In this document: positions 1 to 8,092 of the stretch, one piece after another
Layout of the letters: the number at the start of each line of letters is the position of its first letter
Position numbering within the stretch: position 1 is the first letter of the stretch
Origin: Rhodospirillaceae bacterium
Lineage (GTDB): Bacteria; Pseudomonadota; Alphaproteobacteria; Rhodospirillales; 2-02-FULL-58-16
Reading direction: 5' to 3'
NCBI GenBank assembly: GCA_030623425.1
Contig: JAUXMA010000063.1
Location: 1-8,092 of the forward strand
Length of the DNA stretch: 8,092 nucleotides
Translations under genes and position numbers: made by a program
Notes under the pieces: model-generated
The model's input: the letters and a program-made list of their open reading frames with translations, nothing else
Databases searched by the model: none
Told to the model about the DNA's origin: nothing

Positions 1-24
1 GGCTTCCGCCCCTGAGCGAACCGG

Positions 25-459
25 TCAGTTCCCGCCGAGCAGGCGTTGTCTCCAGCGGGCCGCCCGGACGCGGCGGTAGAGGCGGACGAGCTCGGAGGGA
101 TTGGTGTAAGGGCTTCCGCGGTAGGGAGCGACCAGGAAGCCGCCGAGGCCCAGCCGGTGGACGAAATTCACGTGCGCCGGGTTGTCGTCGACCAGGAAAC
201 CGCCGCTTATCCCGCGGATGTCCTTCGGCGGATCGCGGTTCTCGGGGTCGTAGTCCTCGCGAAACACGAAACAGCCGAAATGGCGCTCCAGCCCATGATC
301 CTTCAGCACCGCCCGCGCCCGCGCCCTCGGCGACTGGGTCCACAGCGCCAGTTCGTATCCCTTCGCGTTGAGCCTTTCCAGCAGCGCCGTGATCCCCGGC
401 CGCAGCTTGCGCCCGGTCTCGTCCGTAAGCGTGTTATCGAGGTCGAAGACGACGATCAT
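25..459 (-). CDS. Small HAD-superfamily phosphatase
   Basis: Probable cytoplasmic phosphatase of the haloacid dehalogenase superfamily, 144 residues counted from the ATG at 459. The four HAD motifs are visible in order: motif I FDLDNTLTDE near the N-terminus (nucleophile D6, acid/base D8), motif II in LALWTQSP (T41 or S43), motif III lysine K79 in PPKDIR, and motif IV LVDDNP with D91 and D92, which would bind Mg2+. There is no signal peptide or membrane segment, and no large cap domain at this length, so it resembles the small capless or NIF/FCP-like HAD proteins. A GTG at 477 would add six residues (MPARWA). I prefer ATG 459 because motif I then starts directly after the N-terminus, as is usual, and a weak GAG lies seven bases upstream. 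It is transcribed away from the transporter operon. The substrate is unknown; motifs alone do not separate a small-molecule phosphatase from a protein phosphatase. Confidence 0.85.
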   Translation of the reverse strand: MIVVFDLDNTLTDETGRKLRPGITALLERLNAKGYELALWTQSPRARARAVLKDHGLERHFGCFVFREDYDPENRDPPKDIRGISGGFLVDDNPAHVNFVHRLGLGGFLVAPYRGSPYTNPSELVRLYRRVRAARWRQRLLGGN

Positions 460-481
460 GGCCCATCTCGCGGGCACGGTT

Positions 482-508
482 TTGACAAGTCCATTGTCTC
501 ACAATAAC
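482..508 (+). promoter_or_regulatory. Candidate promoter with overlapping dyad
   Basis: An exact consensus -35 box, TTGACA, lies at 482-487. The best -10 match is AATAAC at 503-508 (four of six positions), at a 15-base spacing that is shorter than ideal. The dyad GACAA-N5-TTGTC (484-498) overlaps the -35 box and could be an operator. If used, it would give the binding-protein gene a leader of roughly 85 nucleotides containing a run of eight U (521-528). This is pattern matching only; the -10 is weak and other promoters in the region are possible. Confidence 0.25.
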
Positions 509-547
509 GGCGGCGGTCTGTTTTTTTTCTCATTTTCACCTCCCCCT

Positions 548-565
548 GTCGGCTCCCGACCGGTC
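548..565. promoter_or_regulatory. Nested dyads upstream of the transporter operon
   Basis: Two perfect inverted repeats overlap here: GTCGG-CTC-CCGAC (548-560) and the 8-base palindrome GACCGGTC (558-565). They sit 36 to 53 bases before the start codon of the binding-protein gene. They could be a regulator site or a small leader-RNA hairpin. Short GC palindromes are common by chance in DNA of this composition, so support is weak. Confidence 0.2.
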
Positions 566-591
566 ATGCTAGTCTTGCGACCATCGCGCCG

Positions 592-598
592 GGAAGGA
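592..598 (+). promoter_or_regulatory. Shine-Dalgarno of the binding-protein gene
   Basis: The purine stretch GGAAGGA ends two bases before the ATG at 601. The match to anti-SD is good but the spacing is short. It supports ATG 601, which also places a complete signal peptide at the N-terminus. Confidence 0.55.
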
Positions 599-600
599 AC

Positions 601-2268
601 ATGCCGAGATTTTTCACCGCCCTTTTCGCCCTCGCCGCCCTCGCCTTGGCGGTCCTGGCGGCGCCGGCCAGGGCCGCGCCCAAGGACACCCTGGTCATCG
701 GCATCACCCAGTTTCCATCCACCTTTCATCCCAATATCGACGCCATGCTGGCGAAAACTTACGTCTTGGCGATGACCCGGCGTCCATTCACCGTCTATGA
801 CGCCAACTGGCGACTGGTCTGCATGCTCTGCGTCCAATTGCCGAGCATCGAAAACGGTTTGGCGGAGCCGGAAAAAACGCCCGACGGCAAGCAGGGCGTC
901 GCCGTCACCTACACCATCCGCGCCGACGCCTTTTGGGGCGACGGCGTGCCCGTCGGCACCAAGGACGTGATCTTCACCTGGAAGGTGGGCCGGCATCCGA
1001 AAAGCGGCGTCGGCAACATGGAACTCTACCGCCGCATTTACAAAATCGACGCCGCCGACGCCAAGACCTTCACCCTCCATTTCGACAAGCTGACCTTCGA
1101 TTTCGCCGACATCAGCGGCTTCGAACTGATTCCCGCCCATCTCGACGAGGTGAATTTCGCCGATCCGGTCGCTTACAAGAACCGCACGGCTTTCGATACC
1201 GACACCACCAACGAGGGCCTTTACTTCGGCCCCTACCTGATCGCCAAGGTCGAGACCGGCTCGCACGTGATCTTGGAGCGCAATCCCAGGTGGTGGGGGA
1301 AAAAGCCCTATTTCCGCCGCATCGTCGTGCGCATGATCGGCAACACGGCGGCCCTGGAAGCGAATTTGCTTTCCGGCGCCATCGACATGATCGCCGGCGA
1401 GCTGGGCCTGACCATCGATCAGGCCCTGGCCTTCGAGCGCCGCCACGCCGCGCGCTTTCGTTTCGTCTACAAGCCGGGTCTGATCTACGAGCATATCGAC
1501 CTCAACCTGGACAACCCTATTCTCAAGGACAAGCGGGTGCGCAGGGCGCTGATTTACGCCATCGACCGCGAGGTCATCAGCCGCCAGCTTTTCGCTGGCC
1601 GCCAGCCGGTGGCGCACAGCGGCGTCAGCCCGCTGGACTGGGTGTACTCCGAGGATGTTCCCAGGTACGCCCATGACGAGAAGGCGGCGGCGGGGCTGCT
1701 CGCCGAGGCCGGCTGGACGGTCATGCGCGGCGGCGTCCGCCACAATAAAAAAGGCCAAAGACTGACCCTGGAGATCATGACCACCGCCGGCAACCGCACC
1801 CGCGAGCTGGTCGAGCAGGTGCTGCAAAGCCAGTGGAAGCGGTTGGGCATCGATGTGCGCATCCGCAACGAGCCGGCGCGCGTCTTCTTCGGCCGGACGG
1901 TGACCGAGAGGAAGTTTTCCGCCATGGCCATGTACGCATGGATCTCGGCGCCCGAGAACGTCCCGCGCACGACCTTGCATTCGGCCCATGTCCCGCACGA
2001 GGGCAACAACTTCGCCGGCCAGAACTACACCGGCTTCAAAAACGCCGAGATGGACGAGCTGATCGACAGGATCGAGGTCGAACTGAACCGCGGCGAACGG
2101 GCGAAACTGTGGCGCCGGCTGCAGCAAATCTATGCCGAGGAATTGCCGGTGATTCCGCTCTTCTTCCGCGCCGAGCCCTACGTCTTGCCGAAATGGCTGA
2201 ACGGCATCGAGCCCACCGGACACCAGTTTCCCTCGACGCTGTGGGTCGAGAACTGGCGGGTGGAGTAG
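601..2268 (+). CDS. Periplasmic ABC solute-binding protein, family 5 (SBP_bac_5)
   Basis: Substrate-capturing subunit of a dipeptide/oligopeptide/nickel-type ABC importer, 555 residues. Residues 1-26 are a Sec signal peptide: a short basic start, a hydrophobic Leu/Ala core, and an AxA-type site (PARA-A near residues 25-26). There is no lipobox cysteine, so the protein should be soluble in the periplasm. The family-5 signature is clear around residues 105-128: YTIRADAFWGDGVPV followed by KDVIFTW. Later family features include YFGPYLI (208-214), LERNPRWWG (225-233), DKRVRRALIYAIDRE (310-324) and a C-terminal region with ELPVIPLFF (515-522). The length is normal for the family. The mature protein has only two cysteines, C74 and C77, in a CxxC arrangement. 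It is the first gene of the transporter block and is separated from the ATPase genes by 88 bases starting with a stem-loop. Peptides are the likeliest ligand, but this family also binds nickel-chelates, opines, glutathione and sugars, so specificity is open. Confidence 0.95.
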   Translation: MPRFFTALFALAALALAVLAAPARAAPKDTLVIGITQFPSTFHPNIDAMLAKTYVLAMTRRPFTVYDANWRLVCMLCVQLPSIENGLAEPEKTPDGKQGVAVTYTIRADAFWGDGVPVGTKDVIFTWKVGRHPKSGVGNMELYRRIYKIDAADAKTFTLHFDKLTFDFADISGFELIPAHLDEVNFADPVAYKNRTAFDTDTTNEGLYFGPYLIAKVETGSHVILERNPRWWGKKPYFRRIVVRMIGNTAALEANLLSGAIDMIAGELGLTIDQALAFERRHAARFRFVYKPGLIYEHIDLNLDNPILKDKRVRRALIYAIDREVISRQLFAGRQPVAHSGVSPLDWVYSEDVPRYAHDEKAAAGLLAEAGWTVMRGGVRHNKKGQRLTLEIMTTAGNRTRELVEQVLQSQWKRLGIDVRIRNEPARVFFGRTVTERKFSAMAMYAWISAPENVPRTTLHSAHVPHEGNNFAGQNYTGFKNAEMDELIDRIEVELNRGERAKLWRRLQQIYAEELPVIPLFFRAEPYVLPKWLNGIEPTGHQFPSTLWVENWRVE

Positions 2269-2285
2269 AGAACGCTTGGCGTTTT
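2269..2285 (+). promoter_or_regulatory. Intercistronic stem-loop after the binding-protein gene
   Basis: Directly after the TAG stop lies AGAACGC-TTG-GCGTTTT, able to form a 7-pair hairpin (one G-U pair) with a 3-base loop. Only four T belong to the 3' side and no longer U-run follows, so a full terminator is unlikely. A 3' hairpin here could protect the binding-protein message or cause partial termination, so that more binding protein than membrane complex is made, a pattern known in other ABC import operons. The role is inferred. Confidence 0.4.
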
Positions 2286-2356
2286 GATGAATTTCCTTGC
2301 CTCTTCGTGACTTGCAGGTGAATTTCGGGGTCCGTTCGCGGATAATCGGTCCTCCC

Positions 2357-4328
<1,972 letters not shown>

Positions 4329-4332
<4 letters not shown>

Positions 4333-5282
4333 CCGGCTTCCTGTTCCAACGCCTAATCCAGTCGGCCGTGGTGTTGGCCGTCATGTCCTTCGTCATCTAC
4401 TGGCTGATGGGATTGATGCCGGGCGATCCCATCGACTTGATGATCAGCGCCGATCCGAAAATCACCTCCGAGGACGCGGCCAGGTTGCGCGCCCTTTACG
4501 GCCTCGACAAACCCATCACCGAGCGTTATCTGAACTGGCTTGGGGCGGCGGTCGGCGGCGACTTCGGCTTTTCACGCTTGTACGCGAAACCGGTGCCCGA
4601 GGCCCTGTTGCCGGCGCTGGCCAACACCGTCCGGTTGCTGGGAATAACCTTGTGCCTGTCGCTTCTGATCGGCCTGCCGGCCGGTATGGCCGCCGCCATA
4701 AGGCCTTATTCCAAAACCGATTACACCATCAATTTGCTGGCCTTCGCCGGCATCTCGCTGCCGGCCTTCTGGTTGGCCTTGTTGCTGATCATCGTCTTTT
4801 CCGTCTTTCTCGGCGTCCTGCCGGCCGGCGGCGTCGCCGCCTTGGGCGGCGATGGCTTTTGGGATCAGGCCAAATACCTGGTCCTGCCGGTGGCCAACCT
4901 CACCATCGCCAGCGTTGGCGGCCATACCCGATACATGCGCGCCGCCATGATCGAGGCCCTGCGCCAGGACTATATCCGCACCGCCCGCGCCAAGGGCGCC
5001 GGCCCAGCCCGGGTGGTGCTCGGACACGCCCTTCGCAACGCGTTGATCCCGGTGGTGACCATCGTCTCCCTCGATTTCGGATTTCTGTTCTCCGGGGCGC
5101 TCATCACCGAGACGGTTTTCGCCTATCCCGGCATGGGCAAGCTGATCTTCGATGCCATCATGGGCAACGACTACAATCTGGCCCTGGTGGCGCTGCTGTT
5201 CGTCACCTTGTTGATCCTGATCGGCAACCTGTTGGCCGACCTCGCCTATGCCTGGTTGGACCCGAGGATTTCATACCGATGA
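4329..5282 (+). CDS. dppB: Peptide-type ABC importer permease, DppB/OppB family
   Basis: Inner-membrane channel subunit, 317 residues. It starts with MTGFLFQRLIQSAVVLAVMS, whose first helix (about 9-30) is followed by the family motif MPGDP (30-34) and a periplasmic stretch with LRALYGLDKPI (53-63). Further membrane segments are near 98-124, 136-162, 183-203, 240-262 and 284-308, giving six helices. The cytoplasmic EAA loop that docks with the ATPases is at about 209-236, with DYIRTARAKG at its centre. The end, AYAWLDPRISYR, is characteristic of the DppB/OppB branch. Length is normal. ATG 4329 overlaps the upstream TGA, and GAAGGCGGG just before it serves as a ribosome site. The gene ends in an ATGA overlap with the second permease. 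Confidence 0.95.
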
Positions 5283-6196
5283 GAGGACCGATGGTCGATA
5301 CGGCCGACGGCATGATGGCCTTGGCGTTGAAGCGTTTCCGCCGTCACCGGCTGGCCATTGCCGGCGCCGTCGTGCTGGCGGTGTTGGCGTCGCTTGCGGC
5401 GACGGCGCCATTGATCGCCACGATCCTCGGGCTGGACTGGGAAGCGGTGGACCTGCTGAACCGCTTCGCTCCGTCCTCGGCCGCCCATCCCCTGGGCACC
5501 GATGAACTGGGACGGGATCTTTTCATCCGCCTCCTTTATGGCGGCCGGATATCCCTCCTGGTGGGGCTGACGGCGACCGTCGTGGCGGCGCTGATCGGCA
5601 CCGCCATCGGCCTCTTGGCGGGTTTTTACGGCGGCCGCCTGGACGCGCTACTGATGCGCTTCACCGACAGCGTCATCGCCCTGCCGCTGCTGCCGCTGCT
5701 GATCGTCCTGGCGGCGGTGGACCTTGATAAACTTGGCCTGCCGTCATCTTTGGTGCAATCGCAATACGTCAGCCTTTACCGGATCATCGCCATCGTCGCC
5801 CTCGTCGGCTGGACGACGGTGGCGCGGCTGGTGCGCGGCGCCGCGTTGACGGTGCGCGAACGCGATTTCGTGCTCTCGGCGCGCGGTTACGGCGCCGGCG
5901 GTTTCAGGATCATGACCGTGCATATCCTGCCCAACCTGATTTCGCCGGTGATCGTCGCCACGACGCTGTCGGTGGGAAACGTCATCCTGCTGGAATCGGT
6001 GTTGAGTTTTTTGGGCCTCGGCATCCAGCCGCCGATCCCCAGCTGGGGAAATCTCTTGACCAACGCCCAGGAACTGATCTGGACGGCGCCGGGACTGGCG
6101 ATGTGGCCGGGCATGCTCATTTTCATCACCGTCATCGCCCTTAATTTTCTCGGCGACGGCCTGCAGGACGCCCTCGACCCGAAGGCGACGGATTGA
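5279..6196 (+). CDS. dppC: Peptide-type ABC importer permease, DppC/OppC family
   Basis: Second inner-membrane channel subunit, 305 residues. After a short cytoplasmic tail come a first helix (about 25-50) and the branch signature HPLGTDELGRDLFIRLLYGG (70-89). Further hydrophobic segments lie near 92-116, 132-147, 168-186, 218-243 and 273-292. The EAA loop is at about 186-215 with RERDFVLSARGYGA. The C-terminus NFLGDGLQDALDP is typical of the family. ATG 5279 overlaps the upstream stop (ATGA) and has GAGGA ten bases upstream. A second in-frame ATG at 5291 has GAGAGG four bases upstream and would remove four residues, so the exact start is undecided. An in-frame open stretch continues far upstream inside the previous gene, but it encodes nothing family-like. 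This is the last gene of the overlapping transporter set. Confidence 0.94.
   Translation: MRGPMVDTADGMMALALKRFRRHRLAIAGAVVLAVLASLAATAPLIATILGLDWEAVDLLNRFAPSSAAHPLGTDELGRDLFIRLLYGGRISLLVGLTATVVAALIGTAIGLLAGFYGGRLDALLMRFTDSVIALPLLPLLIVLAAVDLDKLGLPSSLVQSQYVSLYRIIAIVALVGWTTVARLVRGAALTVRERDFVLSARGYGAGGFRIMTVHILPNLISPVIVATTLSVGNVILLESVLSFLGLGIQPPIPSWGNLLTNAQELIWTAPGLAMWPGMLIFITVIALNFLGDGLQDALDPKATD
5281..5286 (+). promoter_or_regulatory. Internal Shine-Dalgarno favouring ATG 5291
   Basis: GAGAGG lies four bases before the in-frame ATG at 5291, inside the annotated start region of the second permease. It may mean that translation starts at 5291, or that ribosomes arriving from the upstream gene re-engage here. 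Confidence 0.4.
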
Positions 6197-6282
6197 CGCC
6201 GCCTCTGGAATTGTCGGCGCCCGGTCCCAATCTGTAACGGAGCGAATCCGGTGGAAGGCGGGGAAATGGGAAACATGCTGCC

Positions 6283-7755
6283 ATGTTCGGTCTGAGCCAT
6301 GCCCCGGATTTGACGGGAAGCCGCTTGCGCTGGTTCAACGTCGAGCGTCCGCTTTCCCTCGAGGACCTCCGCGGCCGCTTGGTGATTCTGGATTTCTGGA
6401 CCTTCTGCTGCATTAACTGCATGCATGTCCTGTCCACCCTCAAGGTGATCGAGGAGACGTTCCCCGAGGAAGTGGTGGTCATCGGCATCCACTCGCCCAA
6501 GTTCGAGGCCGAGCGAGACGCCGCCAACGTCGCCCAGGCCATCGCCCGCTACGACATTCGCCACCCGGTCGTTCATGATCCCGAAATGACCCTGTGGCGG
6601 GCCTATTGCGTGCGCGCCTGGCCGACCTTGCTGTTCCTCTCGCCCGACGGCATGATTATCGGCAGCGTTCCCGGGGAACCCGATCGCCTGCAGCTGACCA
6701 GGGGAATCGGCAAAATGCTCGGCGACTGGAAGGACAAAGGCATGATGGCGCCGAAACGCCTGGCTTTGCGTCGGCCAACCAAAACCGACGGCCTGTTGCG
6801 CTTTCCCGGCAAAATCAAACCGCTTCGCGGAGCCGGCGACGGCAAGCTTTGGGCGGTTGCCGACAGCGGCCACCATCAGATCGTCATCCTCGACGACGAC
6901 GGTTGCGAAGTCAGGCGCTTCGGCGGCGGCGAAGCGGGTTTCATCGACAGCGACGCAGCCAACAGCGCCTTTCACAGCCCGCAGGGCCTGATCTGCGGCG
7001 CCGGCGTCATCTATGTCGCCGACACGGGCAATCACGCCATCCGCCTGATCGACCTGGAAAAGGATGAAATCATTACCCTCGCCGGAACCGGCGAGCGCGG
7101 CATGGCGCTTTGCGGGCCGGCGCCCGGTAGCGAGGCCGTGCTGGCTTCGGTCTGGGACCTTGAGCTCGCCGGGGAACGTCTGTTCTTCGCCAACGCCGGG
7201 ACCCACCAATTGGGCGAACTCGATTTGGCATCGAATCAAGTCCGTCCTCTCGCCGGGACCAGCGGCGAGGACATCATCGACGGCCCGTCCATGGAGGCGC
7301 TTTTAGCCCAACCCAGTGGCCTCGCCCTCGACGGAAAAGCCGGAACTCTTTACTTCGCCGACAGCGAAACCTCATCGGTCCGCGCCCTTAACCTCAAGTC
7401 GCCGTCCCGTGTCGACACCCTGGTCGGCACCGGGCTACTCGACTTTGGCGCCATTAACGGCCCTTTCGAAACGGCCCGCTTGCAGCATCCCCTGGGCCTG
7501 ACCTGGATCGAGGGCGCCCTGGTGGTCGCCGACAGCTACAACAACCGCCTTCGCGTCCTCTCCTTTAACAACCGCCAGGTCAATGATTTAGGCGAGAAGC
7601 GTTTCACCTGCGCCGATAACAGTTGTCTGGCGGTGAGCGAGCCAGCGGGTGTCGCCGCCGACGGAAACGACCGCCTGCTTTTGGCCGATACCAACAACCA
7701 TCGGGTGGTGGAAATCCGGCGGCGGCAAGAAACCCTGTCCGTGTGGGCGGAATAG
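6283..7755 (+). CDS. NHLRC2-like protein: thioredoxin-like domain plus NHL beta-propeller
   Basis: Two-domain protein of 490 residues. Residues about 1-155 form a TlpA/thioredoxin-like fold: LVILDFWTFCCINCMHVL (33-50) carries the redox pair C43-I-N-C46, preceded by an extra C42, and the cis-proline motif AWPTLLF has P114. From about 175 to the end there are NHL-type beta-propeller blades, seen as repeated ADSGHHQI, ADTGNHAI, ANAGTHQL, ADSETSSV, ADSYNNRL and ADTNNHRV (near 193, 246, 303, 359, 416 and 468), i.e. about six blades. The order Trx then NHL and the CCINC motif match the NHLRC2 family; the vertebrate protein has an additional C-terminal beta domain that is absent here. No signal peptide is visible, so it should be cytoplasmic. 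Two more cysteines, C443 and C448, lie just before the last blade. ATG 6283 is the first usable start after an in-frame TAA at 6235; the Shine-Dalgarno is weak. It follows the permease gene by 86 bases on the same strand. The biochemical role is unknown; thiol redox or protein-interaction functions are inferred from the folds. Confidence 0.9.
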   Translation: MFGLSHAPDLTGSRLRWFNVERPLSLEDLRGRLVILDFWTFCCINCMHVLSTLKVIEETFPEEVVVIGIHSPKFEAERDAANVAQAIARYDIRHPVVHDPEMTLWRAYCVRAWPTLLFLSPDGMIIGSVPGEPDRLQLTRGIGKMLGDWKDKGMMAPKRLALRRPTKTDGLLRFPGKIKPLRGAGDGKLWAVADSGHHQIVILDDDGCEVRRFGGGEAGFIDSDAANSAFHSPQGLICGAGVIYVADTGNHAIRLIDLEKDEIITLAGTGERGMALCGPAPGSEAVLASVWDLELAGERLFFANAGTHQLGELDLASNQVRPLAGTSGEDIIDGPSMEALLAQPSGLALDGKAGTLYFADSETSSVRALNLKSPSRVDTLVGTGLLDFGAINGPFETARLQHPLGLTWIEGALVVADSYNNRLRVLSFNNRQVNDLGEKRFTCADNSCLAVSEPAGVAADGNDRLLLADTNNHRVVEIRRRQETLSVWAE

Positions 7756-7855
7756 TCTCCGGCGCGACACCAAGAAAAGCCATTGAAGCGGTGGCCAGCC
7801 TTCGCCAAGGTAGGGGCCGCTCCTTCGATGATTCCGGCAACGAGGTTTGAGGCAC

Positions 7856-8092
7856 ATGACCAATATTGGCAGCTCGGCGTCGGAACGTGACGTCGCTAAC
7901 CACTTGCACCCCTACACCAACCTCAAGAAATTTCAAGACTCCGGGCCCTTGATCATTACCAGGGGAAAGGGCGTACGCGTCTTCGATGAGAACGGAAAAG
8001 GCTATATCGAAGGCTTGGCCGGACTTTGGTGCACGGCTCTCGGCTTCGGCGAGCAACGGCTGGTGGATGCGGCAACGCGGGCGCTGGAGCAA
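7856..8092 (+). CDS. Class-III PLP-dependent aminotransferase, 5' part
   Basis: The reading frame opens at ATG 7856 and runs without a stop to the window edge, giving the first 79 residues. It begins MTNIGSSASERDVANHLHPY and contains LIITRGKGVRVFDENGKGYI (32-51) followed by EGLAGLWCTALGFG (52-65). That last motif is characteristic of omega-amino-acid:pyruvate type class-III aminotransferases, where the Trp (here W58) lines the substrate entrance. The PLP-binding lysine and the rest of the catalytic domain (family length about 430-470 residues) lie beyond the window. A TGAGG at 7848-7852 is a reasonable ribosome site. The amino donor, such as beta-alanine, GABA, putrescine or an aromatic amine, cannot be told from this part. 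It lies 100 bases after the NHL protein gene on the same strand with no convincing terminator between, so co-transcription is possible. Confidence 0.88.
   Translation, partial: MTNIGSSASERDVANHLHPYTNLKKFQDSGPLIITRGKGVRVFDENGKGYIEGLAGLWCTALGFGEQRLVDAATRALEQ

Noticed and set aside
46..507. Plus-strand open frame opposite the HAD gene
   Set aside because: No recognisable motif; the opposite strand carries all four HAD motifs.
521..530. T-run as a rho-independent terminator
   Set aside because: No GC stem lies immediately before the T-run on the plus strand, and on the minus strand it reads as an A-run.
6197..6282. Gap between the second permease and the NHL gene as a terminator or promoter
   Set aside because: Only a 5-pair CGCCG/CGGCG match with a long loop, no T-run and no convincing -35/-10 pair was seen.
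5887..7239. Minus-strand open frame of 450 codons opposite the permease end and the NHL gene
   Set aside because: It crosses two supported plus-strand genes and their gap, and has no family features.
7793..7822. Possible terminator hairpin between the NHL gene and the aminotransferase
   Set aside because: Only short interrupted pairing (GCGG with CCGC, CCTT with AAGG) and no following T-run.

Overview
The window is GC-rich and densely coded. The gene style, with tightly overlapping ATGA junctions and strong GC bias at third codon positions, suggests a proteobacterium. An alphaproteobacterium of the Rhodospirillales type is my best guess, from the look of the proteins only; no rRNA or marker gene is present to confirm it.

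Layout, left to right. A small HAD-superfamily phosphatase lies on the minus strand (25-459). A divergent intergenic region of about 140 bases follows, with two short dyads, a run of eight T and a consensus -35 box. Then a plus-strand block begins: a periplasmic family-5 solute-binding protein (601-2268), an 88-base gap that opens with a stem-loop, two ABC ATPases (2357-3355 and 3352-4332) and two inner-membrane permeases (4329-5282 and 5279-6196). The last four genes overlap one another by 4 bases each (ATGA), so they form one translationally coupled unit. After 86 bases comes a 490-residue thioredoxin-like plus NHL-propeller protein of the NHLRC2 type (6283-7755). After another 100 bases comes the 5' end of a class-III, PLP-dependent aminotransferase (from 7856), cut off by the window edge.

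How the genes work together. The five transporter genes make a complete dipeptide/oligopeptide/nickel-class (Dpp/Opp) importer: the binding protein catches the substrate in the periplasm, the two permeases form the channel, and the ATPase heterodimer powers it. Both ATPases carry the C-terminal four-cysteine pattern associated with a [4Fe-4S] cluster in this family. The real substrate cannot be read from the sequence. The NHLRC2-type protein and the aminotransferase lie on the same strand with short gaps and could be co-transcribed, but a functional link to the transporter is only a possibility.

No CRISPR array, transposon, tRNA, rRNA or phage gene was seen. I found no clearly undescribed system. 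The points most worth a second look are the NHLRC2-like redox/propeller protein, the A-D-F-B-C gene order with a stem-loop after the binding-protein gene, and a CxxC pair in the exported binding protein.
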